Source: Treponema sp.
GTDB lineage: Bacteria; Spirochaetota; Spirochaetia; Treponematales; Treponemataceae
Direction of reading: 5' to 3'
Length of the DNA: 64,000 nt
Assembly: GCA_016294035.1 (NCBI GenBank)
Contig: JAEDCT010000005.1
Location: 1-64,000 of the forward strand
Part shown: positions 8,763 through 17,551 of the stretch, piece by piece
Layout of the letters: each line of letters begins with the position of its first letter
Numbering within the stretch: the stretch's first letter is position 1
Program-made: the position numbers and the translations under genes
The notes under the pieces: model-generated
Told to the model about the DNA's origin: nothing
What the model saw: only the letters and a program-made list of their open reading frames with translations
Databases searched by the model: none

Positions 8763-9398
8763 ATGATGGGTAATTCAAGAAAAGTATTTTTGTTTGCTGC
8801 TGTTGTTTTTGCAGCTTCATCTTTGTTTGCTCAGGCTTCTCGTCCTGATGCCCTGAAACTCTACAGAGAAGGCAAGTACAAGGAATCGATTGAAGTTTGT
8901 GAAGCTGAGATTGCAGCTCGTCCTGAAAATATGGATTCTTATGCTGTTTTGTGCTGGGCTTTGGTTGCAAACAAGCAGTATGCAGAAGCTGAACAGCGTG
9001 CAACTCAGGCCAGAAAAATAAATGCAGCTGACATTCGCATTATGGAAATCCTTGGAGAAGCAAAATATTATCTTGGCAAAAATAATGAGGCTCTGGCAAT
9101 GTTCCAGAGATATGTTTCCAATGCCTCTGAAACTGCAGGACGTTTGGGAACAGCTTATTTTTATATGGGCGAAATTTATGTTCGTCAGTCTAAGTTTGAG
9201 CATGCAGACATTTCGTTTTCTGCTGCAGTCAGATATGAACCTACATACAGTGCATATTGGTGGACACGACTTGGTTATGCCAGGGAAATGACAGGTGACT
9301 GGAAGAGTGCAATTGTTGCATATGATAAGGCACTTGCAATGAATCCATCACAGTATGATGCAACTCGTGGCAAGACAAGATGCCAGTCTCATTTGTAA
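8763..9398 (+). CDS. Exported tetratricopeptide-repeat protein
   Basis: 211 residues with a signal peptide (cleavage near SLFAQA, about residue 22). About four to five TPR helix pairs follow, such as ALKLYREGKYKESIEVCEAE and the last one around SAIVAYDKALAMNPSQYDA. It probably acts as a periplasmic protein-interaction scaffold. It lies between bactofilin and mtaB with short gaps (12 and 4 nt), so the three may be one operon. The ribosome binding site is weak (TAGGT) and a second ATG follows the first directly. Confidence 0.8.
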   Translation: MMGNSRKVFLFAAVVFAASSLFAQASRPDALKLYREGKYKESIEVCEAEIAARPENMDSYAVLCWALVANKQYAEAEQRATQARKINAADIRIMEILGEAKYYLGKNNEALAMFQRYVSNASETAGRLGTAYFYMGEIYVRQSKFEHADISFSAAVRYEPTYSAYWWTRLGYAREMTGDWKSAIVAYDKALAMNPSQYDATRGKTRCQSHL

Positions 9399-9402
9399 TA
9401 AC

Positions 9403-10794
9403 ATGGCTGTAGTTCACTTTGAAACATTGGGCTGTCGTTTGAATCAGGATGAAACTGAAGGGGCAGCTCATTCTTTTTTTAAATCCGGTTTTGAAACTGA
9501 TCTTGAAAATGTAACGGCAAAGACCCTGCAAAATGATCAGGTTGTTCTATGTATTGTTAATACATGTACTGTTACGACCAAGGCTGAGCAAAAGGCCAGG
9601 AGAATAATCAGGCTGCTTCTGGAAAAATTTCCGCGTTCACTTGTTATTGTAACTGGTTGCTATGCTGAACTTGATGGGCCTGAGATTGTTGAAATAGATC
9701 CAGCAAGAATTTGCATTATTCGCGGTTCACAGAAATCATTGTTGAATGAAATTCCATCTTTGTATAATGGAACTTCATTTGATATGTCAGATGTCAATAA
9801 TTTCATTTCGTCAAAATCTTCTTTGTTAATAGACAAGTTTTCATTGTTTACTCCGGTTTTCAGGAAACATTCCCGTGCATCGATAAAAATTCAGGATGGT
9901 TGCAATAATGAATGTTCTTTCTGCAGAATCCATCTTGCTCGTGGAAAAGCAGAATCCCTTTCGCCTCAAGAGATTCTTTCACGAGTTAAGACAATGGAAA
10001 AAGAAGGCGTCAGTGAAATTGTTTTTACCGGTGTAAATTTGAGTCAGTATGCAGGCAAGTCAAGTGATGGAAAGACATATTCTTTTTGTGATTTGCTTTC
10101 ATACATTCTTGAAAATACTGAGATGGTGAAATTCAGAATTTCCAGTTTTTATCCACAGCATGTAACTCAGGAACTGGCTGAGGTTCTGGCAAGTGACAGG
10201 GTTCAGCCCTTTTTCCATTTGAGCATTCAGTCTGGCAGTGACAGGATTCTTTCTCTCATGAAACGTCCCTACAAAATGCATCATGTTATAAGTGCTGTTG
10301 AGATTCTCAGAAAGTACAAGTCAAATCCATTTATTTCCTGTGATATTATTGCGGGCTTTCCAGGTGAGACTGATGAGGATTTTGACCAGACTAAGGCTTT
10401 GTGTTTACAGTGTCATTTTTCATGGGTTCATGCTTTTCCATATTCACCAAGGCCAGGTACTGCAGCTTATTCCATGAAGCCGAAGATTCCTGAAAGAATA
10501 AAGGATGAGAGAGTCCAGTGGCTTAATGGTTATGCATGTAATGAAAAAATCAACTACATTAAGGCCTTTGCAGGCAAGACCATGTGTGCAGTCGTTGAAA
10601 AATCCCGTGCACAAAGATTGTCTCTTGTAAGCGAAAACATCTATCATGCTGTTACTGACAATTTTATTCATGTTGAATTTGTTTCAGAAAAATCCATTCC
10701 TCAGGGTTCTATTGTCAGTGTAAGAATTAAAGAGCCTATTGAGAACAATATTCTTGAAGGCAGAGAAATAGAGGCAAAGGCTCAGTTGGTCTAG
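9403..10794 (+). CDS. mtaB: tRNA t6A37 methylthiotransferase MtaB
   Basis: 463 residues. A radical SAM enzyme that adds a 2-methylthio group to t6A at position 37 of ANN-decoding tRNAs. The N-terminal UPF0004 domain starts at HFETLGCRLNQDE, with Cys ligands in NTCTV and TGCYAE. The radical SAM cluster CNNECSFC is at 167-174. A TRAM-like RNA-binding domain lies at the C-terminus. An in-frame ATG at 9355 lies inside the TPR gene; the start at 9403, 4 nt after that gene's stop, matches the family N-terminus better. Confidence 0.93.
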   Translation: MAVVHFETLGCRLNQDETEGAAHSFFKSGFETDLENVTAKTLQNDQVVLCIVNTCTVTTKAEQKARRIIRLLLEKFPRSLVIVTGCYAELDGPEIVEIDPARICIIRGSQKSLLNEIPSLYNGTSFDMSDVNNFISSKSSLLIDKFSLFTPVFRKHSRASIKIQDGCNNECSFCRIHLARGKAESLSPQEILSRVKTMEKEGVSEIVFTGVNLSQYAGKSSDGKTYSFCDLLSYILENTEMVKFRISSFYPQHVTQELAEVLASDRVQPFFHLSIQSGSDRILSLMKRPYKMHHVISAVEILRKYKSNPFISCDIIAGFPGETDEDFDQTKALCLQCHFSWVHAFPYSPRPGTAAYSMKPKIPERIKDERVQWLNGYACNEKINYIKAFAGKTMCAVVEKSRAQRLSLVSENIYHAVTDNFIHVEFVSEKSIPQGSIVSVRIKEPIENNILEGREIEAKAQLV

Positions 10795-10816
10795 CTTTTT
10801 TTTCGTTATATTTTTA

Positions 10817-10845
10817 TTTACTTTTTTTTTATTAAGATATATAAC
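10817..10845 (+). promoter_or_regulatory. Promoter of the glycoside hydrolase gene, leaderless type
   Basis: The -35 TTTACT (10817-10822), a 17-nt spacer and the -10 TATAAC (10840-10845). Only 6 nt separate the -10 from the ATG at 10852, and there is no ribosome binding site. Confidence 0.5.
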
Positions 10846-10851
10846 TGTCTC

Positions 10852-13260
10852 ATGAACGAATCAAGAATTTATATTAACAATGACTGGCAGTTTTTTGATG
10901 TGTTTGATGAGAAAATGATTTCAGCTTCATTCAGGAAGTCTGGAGAAGTGGTGCGTATTCCTCATTCAATTTGTGAGACTCCATTCAATAATTTTGATGA
11001 TAAAACATTCAGCAGAATTTCTGCATATAAAAAAATCTTCAAGACACAGAAATCCTGGAAAGAAAAAAAAATAATCCTGACTTTTGAAGCTGTTGCTCAC
11101 AAGGCTGAAGTCTTTTTGAATGGTGTTCTTGTTGGAAGTCACAGCTGCGGTTACACTGCATTTTCTTTTGATGTCACTGAATATTTGAAATCCTCAGGTA
11201 ACGAAAACATTCTTGTTGTTAAGGTTGATTCCAGAAGTTCACTTAATCAGCCTCCATTTGGATATGTTGTAGATTACATGACTTACGGCGGAATCTATCG
11301 TGATGTTTATCTTGAGGTAAAAAATCCTGCTTTTATTAAAGATGTTTTTGTAAAGACAAAAAAGAATTCTTTTGAGACTGAGATTCAGTTGTCTTGTCAT
11401 GTTCCAGGTTCCATGATTGAACAGCGTGTTGAAGAAATTGATTCCGGTGATGTTCTTTGTCAGATAGATACTGGTGTTTCCGGAGAGACTGTTCTTACGT
11501 CAGCTGTTTGCAGGGCAGTGCAGCAGTGGTCACTGGAAAAACCTTCGCTGTATTATCTTGTGACTGAGTTGATTGATGAAAAGGGAAAAGTTCTTGACTG
11601 CAAGAAAATTCGTTTTGGTTTCAGAGATATTCGTTTTGACGAAAGCGGTTTTTATTTGAATGGAATCAAGATAAAGCTTCGGGGATTGAACAGGCATCAG
11701 TCTTATCCTTATGTTGGGTATGCAATGCCGAAATCCATTCAGTACTATGATGCAGAAATTCTCAAGAATGAACTGGGGCTGAATTATGTGAGGACATGTC
11801 ATTATCCTCAAAGCCAGCATTTTATTGATAGATGTGATGAAATTGGTCTTTTGGTTTTTACTGAGATTCCAGGATGGCAATTTATTGGTGACAGGCAATG
11901 GCAGGATGTTGCCGTTGAAAACACACGTGATATGGTTTTGCAATACAGGAACCATCCAAGTATTTTTATGTGGGGCGTGAGAATAAATGAGAGTGCTGAT
12001 AATGATGAATTCTATGCACGCACAAATTCTATTGCCAGAAAGCTTGATTCAACTCGTCCAACAGGTGGCGTAAGATGCATTAAGAACAGCAGTCTTCTGG
12101 AGGATGTTTATACTTTCAATGATTTTATTCACAATGGAAAAAATGAGGGAATCCAGGATAAGATTAAGGTAACCAGTTCAAGAAAGGGGTATCTTGTTAC
12201 AGAATATAATGGACACATGTTCCCGACAAAAACTTTTGACTGTGAATCAAGGCGAACTGAACTTTTCCTGAGACATGCAACTGTTCTGAATAGTGTTGCC
12301 TCGAAAAGTGATTGTGCCGGTTCCAGCGGATGGTGTGCCTTTGACTACAATACCCAGAGAGATTTTGGAAGTGGTGACGGGATTTGCTATCATGGCGTAA
12401 TGGATATGTTCAGGAATCCAAAGCTTGCTGCCAGTGTCTATAAGATTCAGGGCGATATTTGTGATGTTGGGGATGTTCTTGAAGTTTCGTCAATGATGAA
12501 TATAGGTGAGTATAATGCCTGTGTTCAGGATGAGCTGTGGATTTCAACAAATGCTGACGAGGTTAAGGTCTATGTCAATAATGAGTATGTGAGCAGTGTG
12601 AAAATAAGTGACAGTCCCTTTAGCTCACTCAAATGTGGACCATGCCCTGTAACGGATCTTATTGGAAACAGGCTTTTGTCTGAAGATTGTGTTTCAGAAA
12701 AAACATCATCAAAGATTAAGAAAATTCTTGAATCTGCAAGAAAGCATGGAATGGGAGGACTTTCTTTTTCAGAAAAAATTGATTTGTTCCTCATGAACGT
12801 TTCTGGTTCCCTGAAAAAAAATCAGATGGACTATCTTTACAAGAAATATGTTTCCAACTGGGGAGTTCAGTCTCTTGAATATAAATTTGAGGCAGTCAGA
12901 GATGGCAAGGTTGTGAAGACGCTTCTGTTGACTCATGGTGGAGAGGCTCATGTTGATTGCAGATGCAATCGGGTTTCTCTGGTTGAAGATGAAACTTATG
13001 ATGTATGTGAAGTACATCTTCGTGCTGTTGATGAAAACGGAGTTCTGCAGTCTTTCTGCCAGGAAGCAGTGACTGTTGAGTGCGAGGGATCTGTTGAACT
13101 TGTGGGACCAAGGGCAGTTTCCCTTAAGGGTGGAATGGCAGGATTCTATGTGCGCACAAAGGGAAAGAGCGGAAAGGGATTGGCAAGAATCACTGACTGG
13201 AAGAACAATGTGACAACTATGGATTTTACAGTTAAGGTCAACAAATTGAATTTAAAATAA
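10852..13260 (+). CDS. Glycoside hydrolase family 2 (beta-galactosidase/glucuronidase-like)
   Basis: 802 residues. N-terminal jelly-roll sugar-binding domain (ITFEAVAHKAEVFLNG type), an immunoglobulin-like domain, then the TIM-barrel catalytic domain from about residue 275 (RGLNRHQSYPYVG). The acid/base Glu is E380 in WGVRINES and the nucleophile Glu is E451 in VTEYNGHM. A further beta-domain follows at about 530-800. There is no signal peptide, so it should act in the cytoplasm on imported oligosaccharides. The exact substrate is unknown. Confidence 0.88.
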   Translation: MNESRIYINNDWQFFDVFDEKMISASFRKSGEVVRIPHSICETPFNNFDDKTFSRISAYKKIFKTQKSWKEKKIILTFEAVAHKAEVFLNGVLVGSHSCGYTAFSFDVTEYLKSSGNENILVVKVDSRSSLNQPPFGYVVDYMTYGGIYRDVYLEVKNPAFIKDVFVKTKKNSFETEIQLSCHVPGSMIEQRVEEIDSGDVLCQIDTGVSGETVLTSAVCRAVQQWSLEKPSLYYLVTELIDEKGKVLDCKKIRFGFRDIRFDESGFYLNGIKIKLRGLNRHQSYPYVGYAMPKSIQYYDAEILKNELGLNYVRTCHYPQSQHFIDRCDEIGLLVFTEIPGWQFIGDRQWQDVAVENTRDMVLQYRNHPSIFMWGVRINESADNDEFYARTNSIARKLDSTRPTGGVRCIKNSSLLEDVYTFNDFIHNGKNEGIQDKIKVTSSRKGYLVTEYNGHMFPTKTFDCESRRTELFLRHATVLNSVASKSDCAGSSGWCAFDYNTQRDFGSGDGICYHGVMDMFRNPKLAASVYKIQGDICDVGDVLEVSSMMNIGEYNACVQDELWISTNADEVKVYVNNEYVSSVKISDSPFSSLKCGPCPVTDLIGNRLLSEDCVSEKTSSKIKKILESARKHGMGGLSFSEKIDLFLMNVSGSLKKNQMDYLYKKYVSNWGVQSLEYKFEAVRDGKVVKTLLLTHGGEAHVDCRCNRVSLVEDETYDVCEVHLRAVDENGVLQSFCQEAVTVECEGSVELVGPRAVSLKGGMAGFYVRTKGKSGKGLARITDWKNNVTTMDFTVKVNKLNLK

Positions 13261-13265
13261 AAAAT

Positions 13266-13320
13266 CCCTGAATCACTGGGTATGAAGTATCATTTTCCGG
13301 TGTTCAGGGTTTGTTTTTTT
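13266..13320. terminator. Terminator shared by convergent genes
   Basis: The imperfect stem CCCTGAA (13266-13272) pairs with TTCAGGG (13303-13309), extended inwards by CAC/GTG and GG/CC pairs. A T run follows on the plus strand (13313-13321). It ends the hydrolase transcript and may also end the convergent add transcript. Confidence 0.75.
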
Positions 13321-14372
13321 TATTCAGGCTTTACTTCCGGATGATCCTTGAACCACTGATCCCAGGCCTGGTCAACTTTCTTGCAGTAGTTCTTCTTTTC
13401 TTTATCTGAAGTGAAAGCAGCATTGAATGCATTCTTGATGATTTTCTTTATGTCATCAAGTGTAAAGTCAAGCTTGTTGTAGATGTTCCAGTATTCATCG
13501 ATGAGGGAAATCTTGAAGAATGTTGGATCATCTGTATTTATTGTGATGTAGTCACCATTGTCGTAAAGTTTTTTTACCGGGTGTTTCTTTATATCCTTGT
13601 TGAATTCGCTCAAGAGGAATATGTTGCTTGTCGGACATACTTCAAGAGGGAAGTTTTTTTCAGCAAGTTCCTTCATGAACTCCTCATCCTTTGCAGCCTG
13701 TATTCCGTGGCCAATTCTTTCTGCCTTAAGAAGGTTAATGCTGTCTTTCATTGAGTATGATTCGCAGGTTTCTCCTGCATGGGTTACTACATGAAGATTG
13801 TTTGCAACAGCTTTTTCAAATACGCTTATAAATTCCTTTGCAGGACCTTTCTTTTCATCTCCTCCAAGACCAATTCCAAGAATGTGTGTACTCTTTTTTG
13901 CAATTACCAGATCAAGATTTTTCATTGCATTGTCAACACCGAAAGAACGGCTTACGTCAATAATGAGCTTAACGATTCTTCCAGATTCTTTGCGGATTTT
14001 TTCGATGCTTTCTTCAACAAGACATATCATCTCATTAAAATCCCATCCCTTCTTCAAGTGTGAAGTAGGGCTGAAAAAAGTCTCGCAGTATACAATATTG
14101 TTGTCATCAAGATATTTTGCAAAGTCTTCAAACATATACTGAAGATCCTTGATTTCTGTAAAATACGACTGGATTTTTAGGAATGATGTCAAAAAGCCAG
14201 GAAGATCATCGTAGCTGAAAAGATTCTCCATTTCCTCAGGAGTCATGTCTTTCCCGAAATTTCGCTTGTAAACTTTTTTGATTGTCTTTTTGCTTAAGAC
14301 TGCTTCTTCATGAACGTGAAGTTCTGCTTTAGGAATAAATTTTATGAGATCATAGAATTCTGCTTTTTTCAT
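13320..14372 (-). CDS. add: Adenosine deaminase family protein
   Basis: 350 residues. Metal-dependent purine deaminase with the family motifs in order: HVH metal ligands (H19, H21), HAGE (catalytic Glu), ERIGHG, CPTSN and NTDDP. It should convert adenosine (or adenine) to inosine (or hypoxanthine) in purine salvage. The segment after the first metal motif reads HVHEEA where most members have HLDG or HLEG; the acidic position is kept as Glu. AAAGGA precedes the ATG. Adenosine and adenine deaminases cannot be separated firmly by eye. Confidence 0.88.
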   Translation of the reverse strand: MKKAEFYDLIKFIPKAELHVHEEAVLSKKTIKKVYKRNFGKDMTPEEMENLFSYDDLPGFLTSFLKIQSYFTEIKDLQYMFEDFAKYLDDNNIVYCETFFSPTSHLKKGWDFNEMICLVEESIEKIRKESGRIVKLIIDVSRSFGVDNAMKNLDLVIAKKSTHILGIGLGGDEKKGPAKEFISVFEKAVANNLHVVTHAGETCESYSMKDSINLLKAERIGHGIQAAKDEEFMKELAEKNFPLEVCPTSNIFLLSEFNKDIKKHPVKKLYDNGDYITINTDDPTFFKISLIDEYWNIYNKLDFTLDDIKKIIKNAFNAAFTSDKEKKNYCKKVDQAWDQWFKDHPEVKPE

Positions 14373-14475
14373 TTTCAGTCTTTCCTTTAAATATAGTCGT
14401 AAATAAAAAAATACCTTGTGTTTATTATCGGCATAAATTAATAGAAGTGTAGTATTTTTAGTATGATTCTCATAA

Positions 14476-14504
14476 TTGACAGTATGTTTTTTTTTGATTA
14501 TGTT
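14476..14504 (+). promoter_or_regulatory. Promoter of the RRM gene, leaderless type
   Basis: A perfect -35 TTGACA (14476-14481), a 17-nt spacer and a weaker -10 TATGTT (14499-14504). The ATG at 14511 is 6 nt after the -10 and there is no ribosome binding site. Confidence 0.5.
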
Positions 14505-14510
14505 TGAACT

Positions 14511-14816
14511 ATGAGTAAGAAATTATATATTGGAAATCTTAGTTTTGTTACAACGGAAGAAACTTTGAGTTCACTTTTTTCTTCCTATGGAAATATTATT
14601 TCGGCAACTGTAATCAAGGACAGAGATACATCTCAGTCTAAGGGATTTGGTTTTGTTGAGTTTGATGATGATGCAAATTGTGGTAAGGCAATTGCAGAAC
14701 TTGGCGGGAAGGAAGTTGACGGAAGAAAAATCCGCGTTAACTATGCCGAAGAAAAAAAATCAATGCCAAGATCTGGCCGTTCATTTTCCAGGGACAGAGA
14801 TAATTCGAGGTATTAG
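14511..14816 (+). CDS. RRM-type RNA-binding protein
   Basis: 101 residues with a single RNA recognition motif. RNP2 is KLYIGNL near the N-terminus and RNP1 is KGFGFVEF in the middle, with a basic Arg/Ser tail. Such small bacterial RRM proteins bind single-stranded RNA and are often cold-regulated. The following peptidase gene starts on the base after this stop codon, so the two are one transcript. Confidence 0.93.
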   Translation: MSKKLYIGNLSFVTTEETLSSLFSSYGNIISATVIKDRDTSQSKGFGFVEFDDDANCGKAIAELGGKEVDGRKIRVNYAEEKKSMPRSGRSFSRDRDNSRY

Positions 14817-15719
14817 TTGAGTTTTTTGCCAGCCCAATTCAATGACTTTCTTTCTCTAAAAGAAAACAGAAGTGATTTCATTATGAAATATCTTTCTGAT
14901 CGTGGACTCAAGTCTTCTAAGATAGTAATTGACGGAAAGAGTCATGTGCTGGTTCAATATGATTCCAGTTTCTACAATTCTTCATTCAGAATCAAGACTG
15001 TTGTTGCCCATCATGACAGGGTAGAAAATACGCCAGGTGCAAATGACAACAGTGCTGCCTGCTGGCTTCTCATGAACTGGGCATGCTATCTTGCAAAATA
15101 TCCGTCCTTTCATAATGTTCGTATTTTTTTTACTGATGGTGAGGAACTGGGCTGGAATACGGGAGTGAATGAACAGGGTGCTTTTGGCATTGCTTCAACA
15201 TTTAAGAGACTGGGAATCACTAATGATGATGTCTATGTTTTTGATGCCTGCGGAAGGGGAGAAATTCCAATCCTTGCCAGAAATAATCCTTCCTCAAAAG
15301 CAGGTGAAACTTTTCTCAAAAAATTTAATGATTTGTATGTAAGAACACAGTCACTTCTTTCTGTTTCATCACCTGGCAGATGGATGAGCCTTCCCGTTCC
15401 ATACAGCGACAATGCATCTTTTCTAGCCTGCGGGATTCCTGCAGTTGCCATTACAATGCTGCCTGCCGAGGAAGCATCTTTGTATGCTCGAATGATTAAT
15501 CAGGACAAGAATCTTGAGAATCAGGTCATGAACAGGGAATCTTCAAGAAAAGAAAGGAAGGAGGGCAATGTTCCAGATTATTCCTATAAAGATCACCTGC
15601 CTCTTACATGGAGACTTTTTCATACTCCAAAGGACAGCATTGATTCTCTTACTTCAGTCAGCTTTCGTGTGATGGAAAGCATCCTGAAAAATCTTGCTGA
15701 TTCTAAGATTCCTCTTTGA
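14817..15719 (+). CDS. M28-family zinc aminopeptidase-like protein
   Basis: 300 residues, a metallopeptidase-like fold. Visible metal and catalytic residues include H65/H66 and D67 (VVAHHD), D77 (GANDNS) and the E109-E110 pair (TDGEELG), with YSDNASF late in the domain. The start is a TTG directly after the RRM stop; a GAGG 6 nt upstream (14807-14810), at the end of the RRM gene, supports it. No signal peptide is seen, so it is probably cytoplasmic. The substrate is unknown. Its 3' end overlaps the convergent receptor gene by 17 nt. Confidence 0.8.
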   Translation: MSFLPAQFNDFLSLKENRSDFIMKYLSDRGLKSSKIVIDGKSHVLVQYDSSFYNSSFRIKTVVAHHDRVENTPGANDNSAACWLLMNWACYLAKYPSFHNVRIFFTDGEELGWNTGVNEQGAFGIASTFKRLGITNDDVYVFDACGRGEIPILARNNPSSKAGETFLKKFNDLYVRTQSLLSVSSPGRWMSLPVPYSDNASFLACGIPAVAITMLPAEEASLYARMINQDKNLENQVMNRESSRKERKEGNVPDYSYKDHLPLTWRLFHTPKDSIDSLTSVSFRVMESILKNLADSKIPL

Positions 15720-17490
15720 TTTCATTGTTGCTCAAGTTAAAGTTTGACAGTTTTTCTGCAACAAATTTCATTTCATCTACAGTGTCTGTAATTGTATTTG
15801 TTGATAAAGAGAAACTTTCGATTCCAACGCTTATCTGACGCAGGGTAATGACAATCTGGTTAAAGGAATTTGTCTGCTGTTCAATAATGTTTGTGATTTC
15901 ATTTGCCTTGGAATTTGTTTCATTTGATGACTGCATGATTCCAGTAAATTGAAGTTCAAGTTCTTTTGTAAGACTTGTTTCAGAAGCAATGTTTTCCATG
16001 TTCTTTTCTGAGAATGAAATGAGTGAATGTGAAGCTTCCTGAATGTTTGTGATGTAGTTCTGGATTTCATCAATTGAAGCAACTGAATTGTTTGCAAGAC
16101 GACGGATTTCTGCGGCAACGATGTGGAAGTTTCGTCCGGCTTTTCCTGCTCTTACTGACTCAAGCTCTGCATTAAAGGCAATAATCTTTGTCTGTGATGC
16201 AATATCGCGGATAATGGCAACGATGTCATTGATGCTGTCGATTTTCTTTCCCAATGCCTTGATTCCATCAATTACAGTCTGATTTGAAGAGTTGATTTCT
16301 GTCAGCTGCTGAATTGTTTCCTTTAACAGGTAGAATGCTTCAGAAACTTCATATTTTGTCTTGTCAGTACCATTTGAAACTTCATTGATTCTTGTGGAAA
16401 TGTTTTTTGAAAGTGAATTGGAGTCTTCCATTGTGGTCAGGATTTCCTTAACATCAGCACTTTGATCCTGGGAAACTGCAGAGATTTCTTTTGAAATGGA
16501 ACTCAGTGATTCTGTTGACTTGAAAATATCATTCCCGATTTCTGAAAAATAACCTATAAGCTGGTCATAATGCCTGATGATTTTGTCAAGAAGGAATATG
16601 TTGTATTGAATCTGATCTCCCAATGATGTCTTGAGTTCAATGTTTGTTTTTCCTGAAGTAAGCAGTTCTGTTGTGCTGCTTCTGAGCTTTTCAGTGCTTT
16701 TTGAAATGTGCTTGAAGAGCAGAAATACAAGAATTGAATTTGAAACAAGGTAGATAAGGTTTACCATTATGGTTCTTAAAATCTGACTTCGAATTCCAAT
16801 TACAATGTTGTTTGTTACTATATAGCCCTGCTTGAGAATAAGGTATGATGTAAGATTAGCGAATATTGTAGGAATGAATATATAAAGGATGATTCTGGAA
16901 AGAAGTGGGAGTCCTGTACTTTCTCTTTTTACTCCAAGGATGTTTTTTGAATATATGGTGTTTTCATCAATTCCTGAGTGAATTAGGTTTTCTGCAATAG
17001 TGTTTGTAATGTTCTCGGAAAGAGTAAAAGACAGAATTGAAGAAATATAGGCTCCGAAAGCACAAGGAATTATTGATGCCAGTGCTGTGCGGACATTTAT
17101 TCCAATGGCTGGAATCTTGTTATATATAAATGCTACTGTCGAAAAAGCTATGAATCCGTATAAGAAATTGAGTATGCTTTTCTTGTATGGAAAGTGCATG
17201 ATCGACTTGAAAAGCTGGGTTTTTTCTTCAATTGATGTCATCTTTTCAGATTCGAATTTTTCTATGTCTTTTTCTATTTTGCTTGAAATGGCATACGTCA
17301 AAAGATAGTCAACTGTGAATTCTGAAATGAAAAATAATCCGCATGAAATAAATGCTGCATATTGCAATTGTTTTTTTGAAAACAGCAGGAACATTGAGGT
17401 TAGTGCAAAAACACCAGCTGTCACGAGAAGATTGGATAAGAGACTGTGTAAGAATATCCTTGTGCTGAATTTTGATTTTCTATTTGTCAT
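15703..17490 (-). CDS. MCP-like transducer A with six-helix membrane domain
   Basis: 595 residues. Six hydrophobic helices in about the first 270 residues replace the usual periplasmic sensor. A long coiled-coil signalling domain follows. Its hairpin tip reads QTKIIAFNAELESVRAGKAG, where classical receptors have QTNLLALNAAIEAARAGE. The rest of the tip (FHIVAAEIRRLANNS) is close to normal, so this is the best preserved of the four paralogues. The start at 17490 has GGAG 8 nt upstream; an in-frame ATG at 17631 lies inside the preceding gene and looks spurious. It is the last gene of the chemosensory operon. Confidence 0.85.
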   Translation of the reverse strand: MTNRKSKFSTRIFLHSLLSNLLVTAGVFALTSMFLLFSKKQLQYAAFISCGLFFISEFTVDYLLTYAISSKIEKDIEKFESEKMTSIEEKTQLFKSIMHFPYKKSILNFLYGFIAFSTVAFIYNKIPAIGINVRTALASIIPCAFGAYISSILSFTLSENITNTIAENLIHSGIDENTIYSKNILGVKRESTGLPLLSRIILYIFIPTIFANLTSYLILKQGYIVTNNIVIGIRSQILRTIMVNLIYLVSNSILVFLLFKHISKSTEKLRSSTTELLTSGKTNIELKTSLGDQIQYNIFLLDKIIRHYDQLIGYFSEIGNDIFKSTESLSSISKEISAVSQDQSADVKEILTTMEDSNSLSKNISTRINEVSNGTDKTKYEVSEAFYLLKETIQQLTEINSSNQTVIDGIKALGKKIDSINDIVAIIRDIASQTKIIAFNAELESVRAGKAGRNFHIVAAEIRRLANNSVASIDEIQNYITNIQEASHSLISFSEKNMENIASETSLTKELELQFTGIMQSSNETNSKANEITNIIEQQTNSFNQIVITLRQISVGIESFSLSTNTITDTVDEMKFVAEKLSNFNLSNNEIKEES

Positions 17491-17551
17491 TGTAATTCTC
17501 CTGTTGATGGTTTTGGTTTTATGCAAGTTGTGTTGACTGCATTTTTCCAAT

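Noticed and set aside
8671..9203. Minus-strand open frames over bactofilin and the TPR gene
   Set aside because: Low-complexity products opposite well-supported genes; shadow frames.
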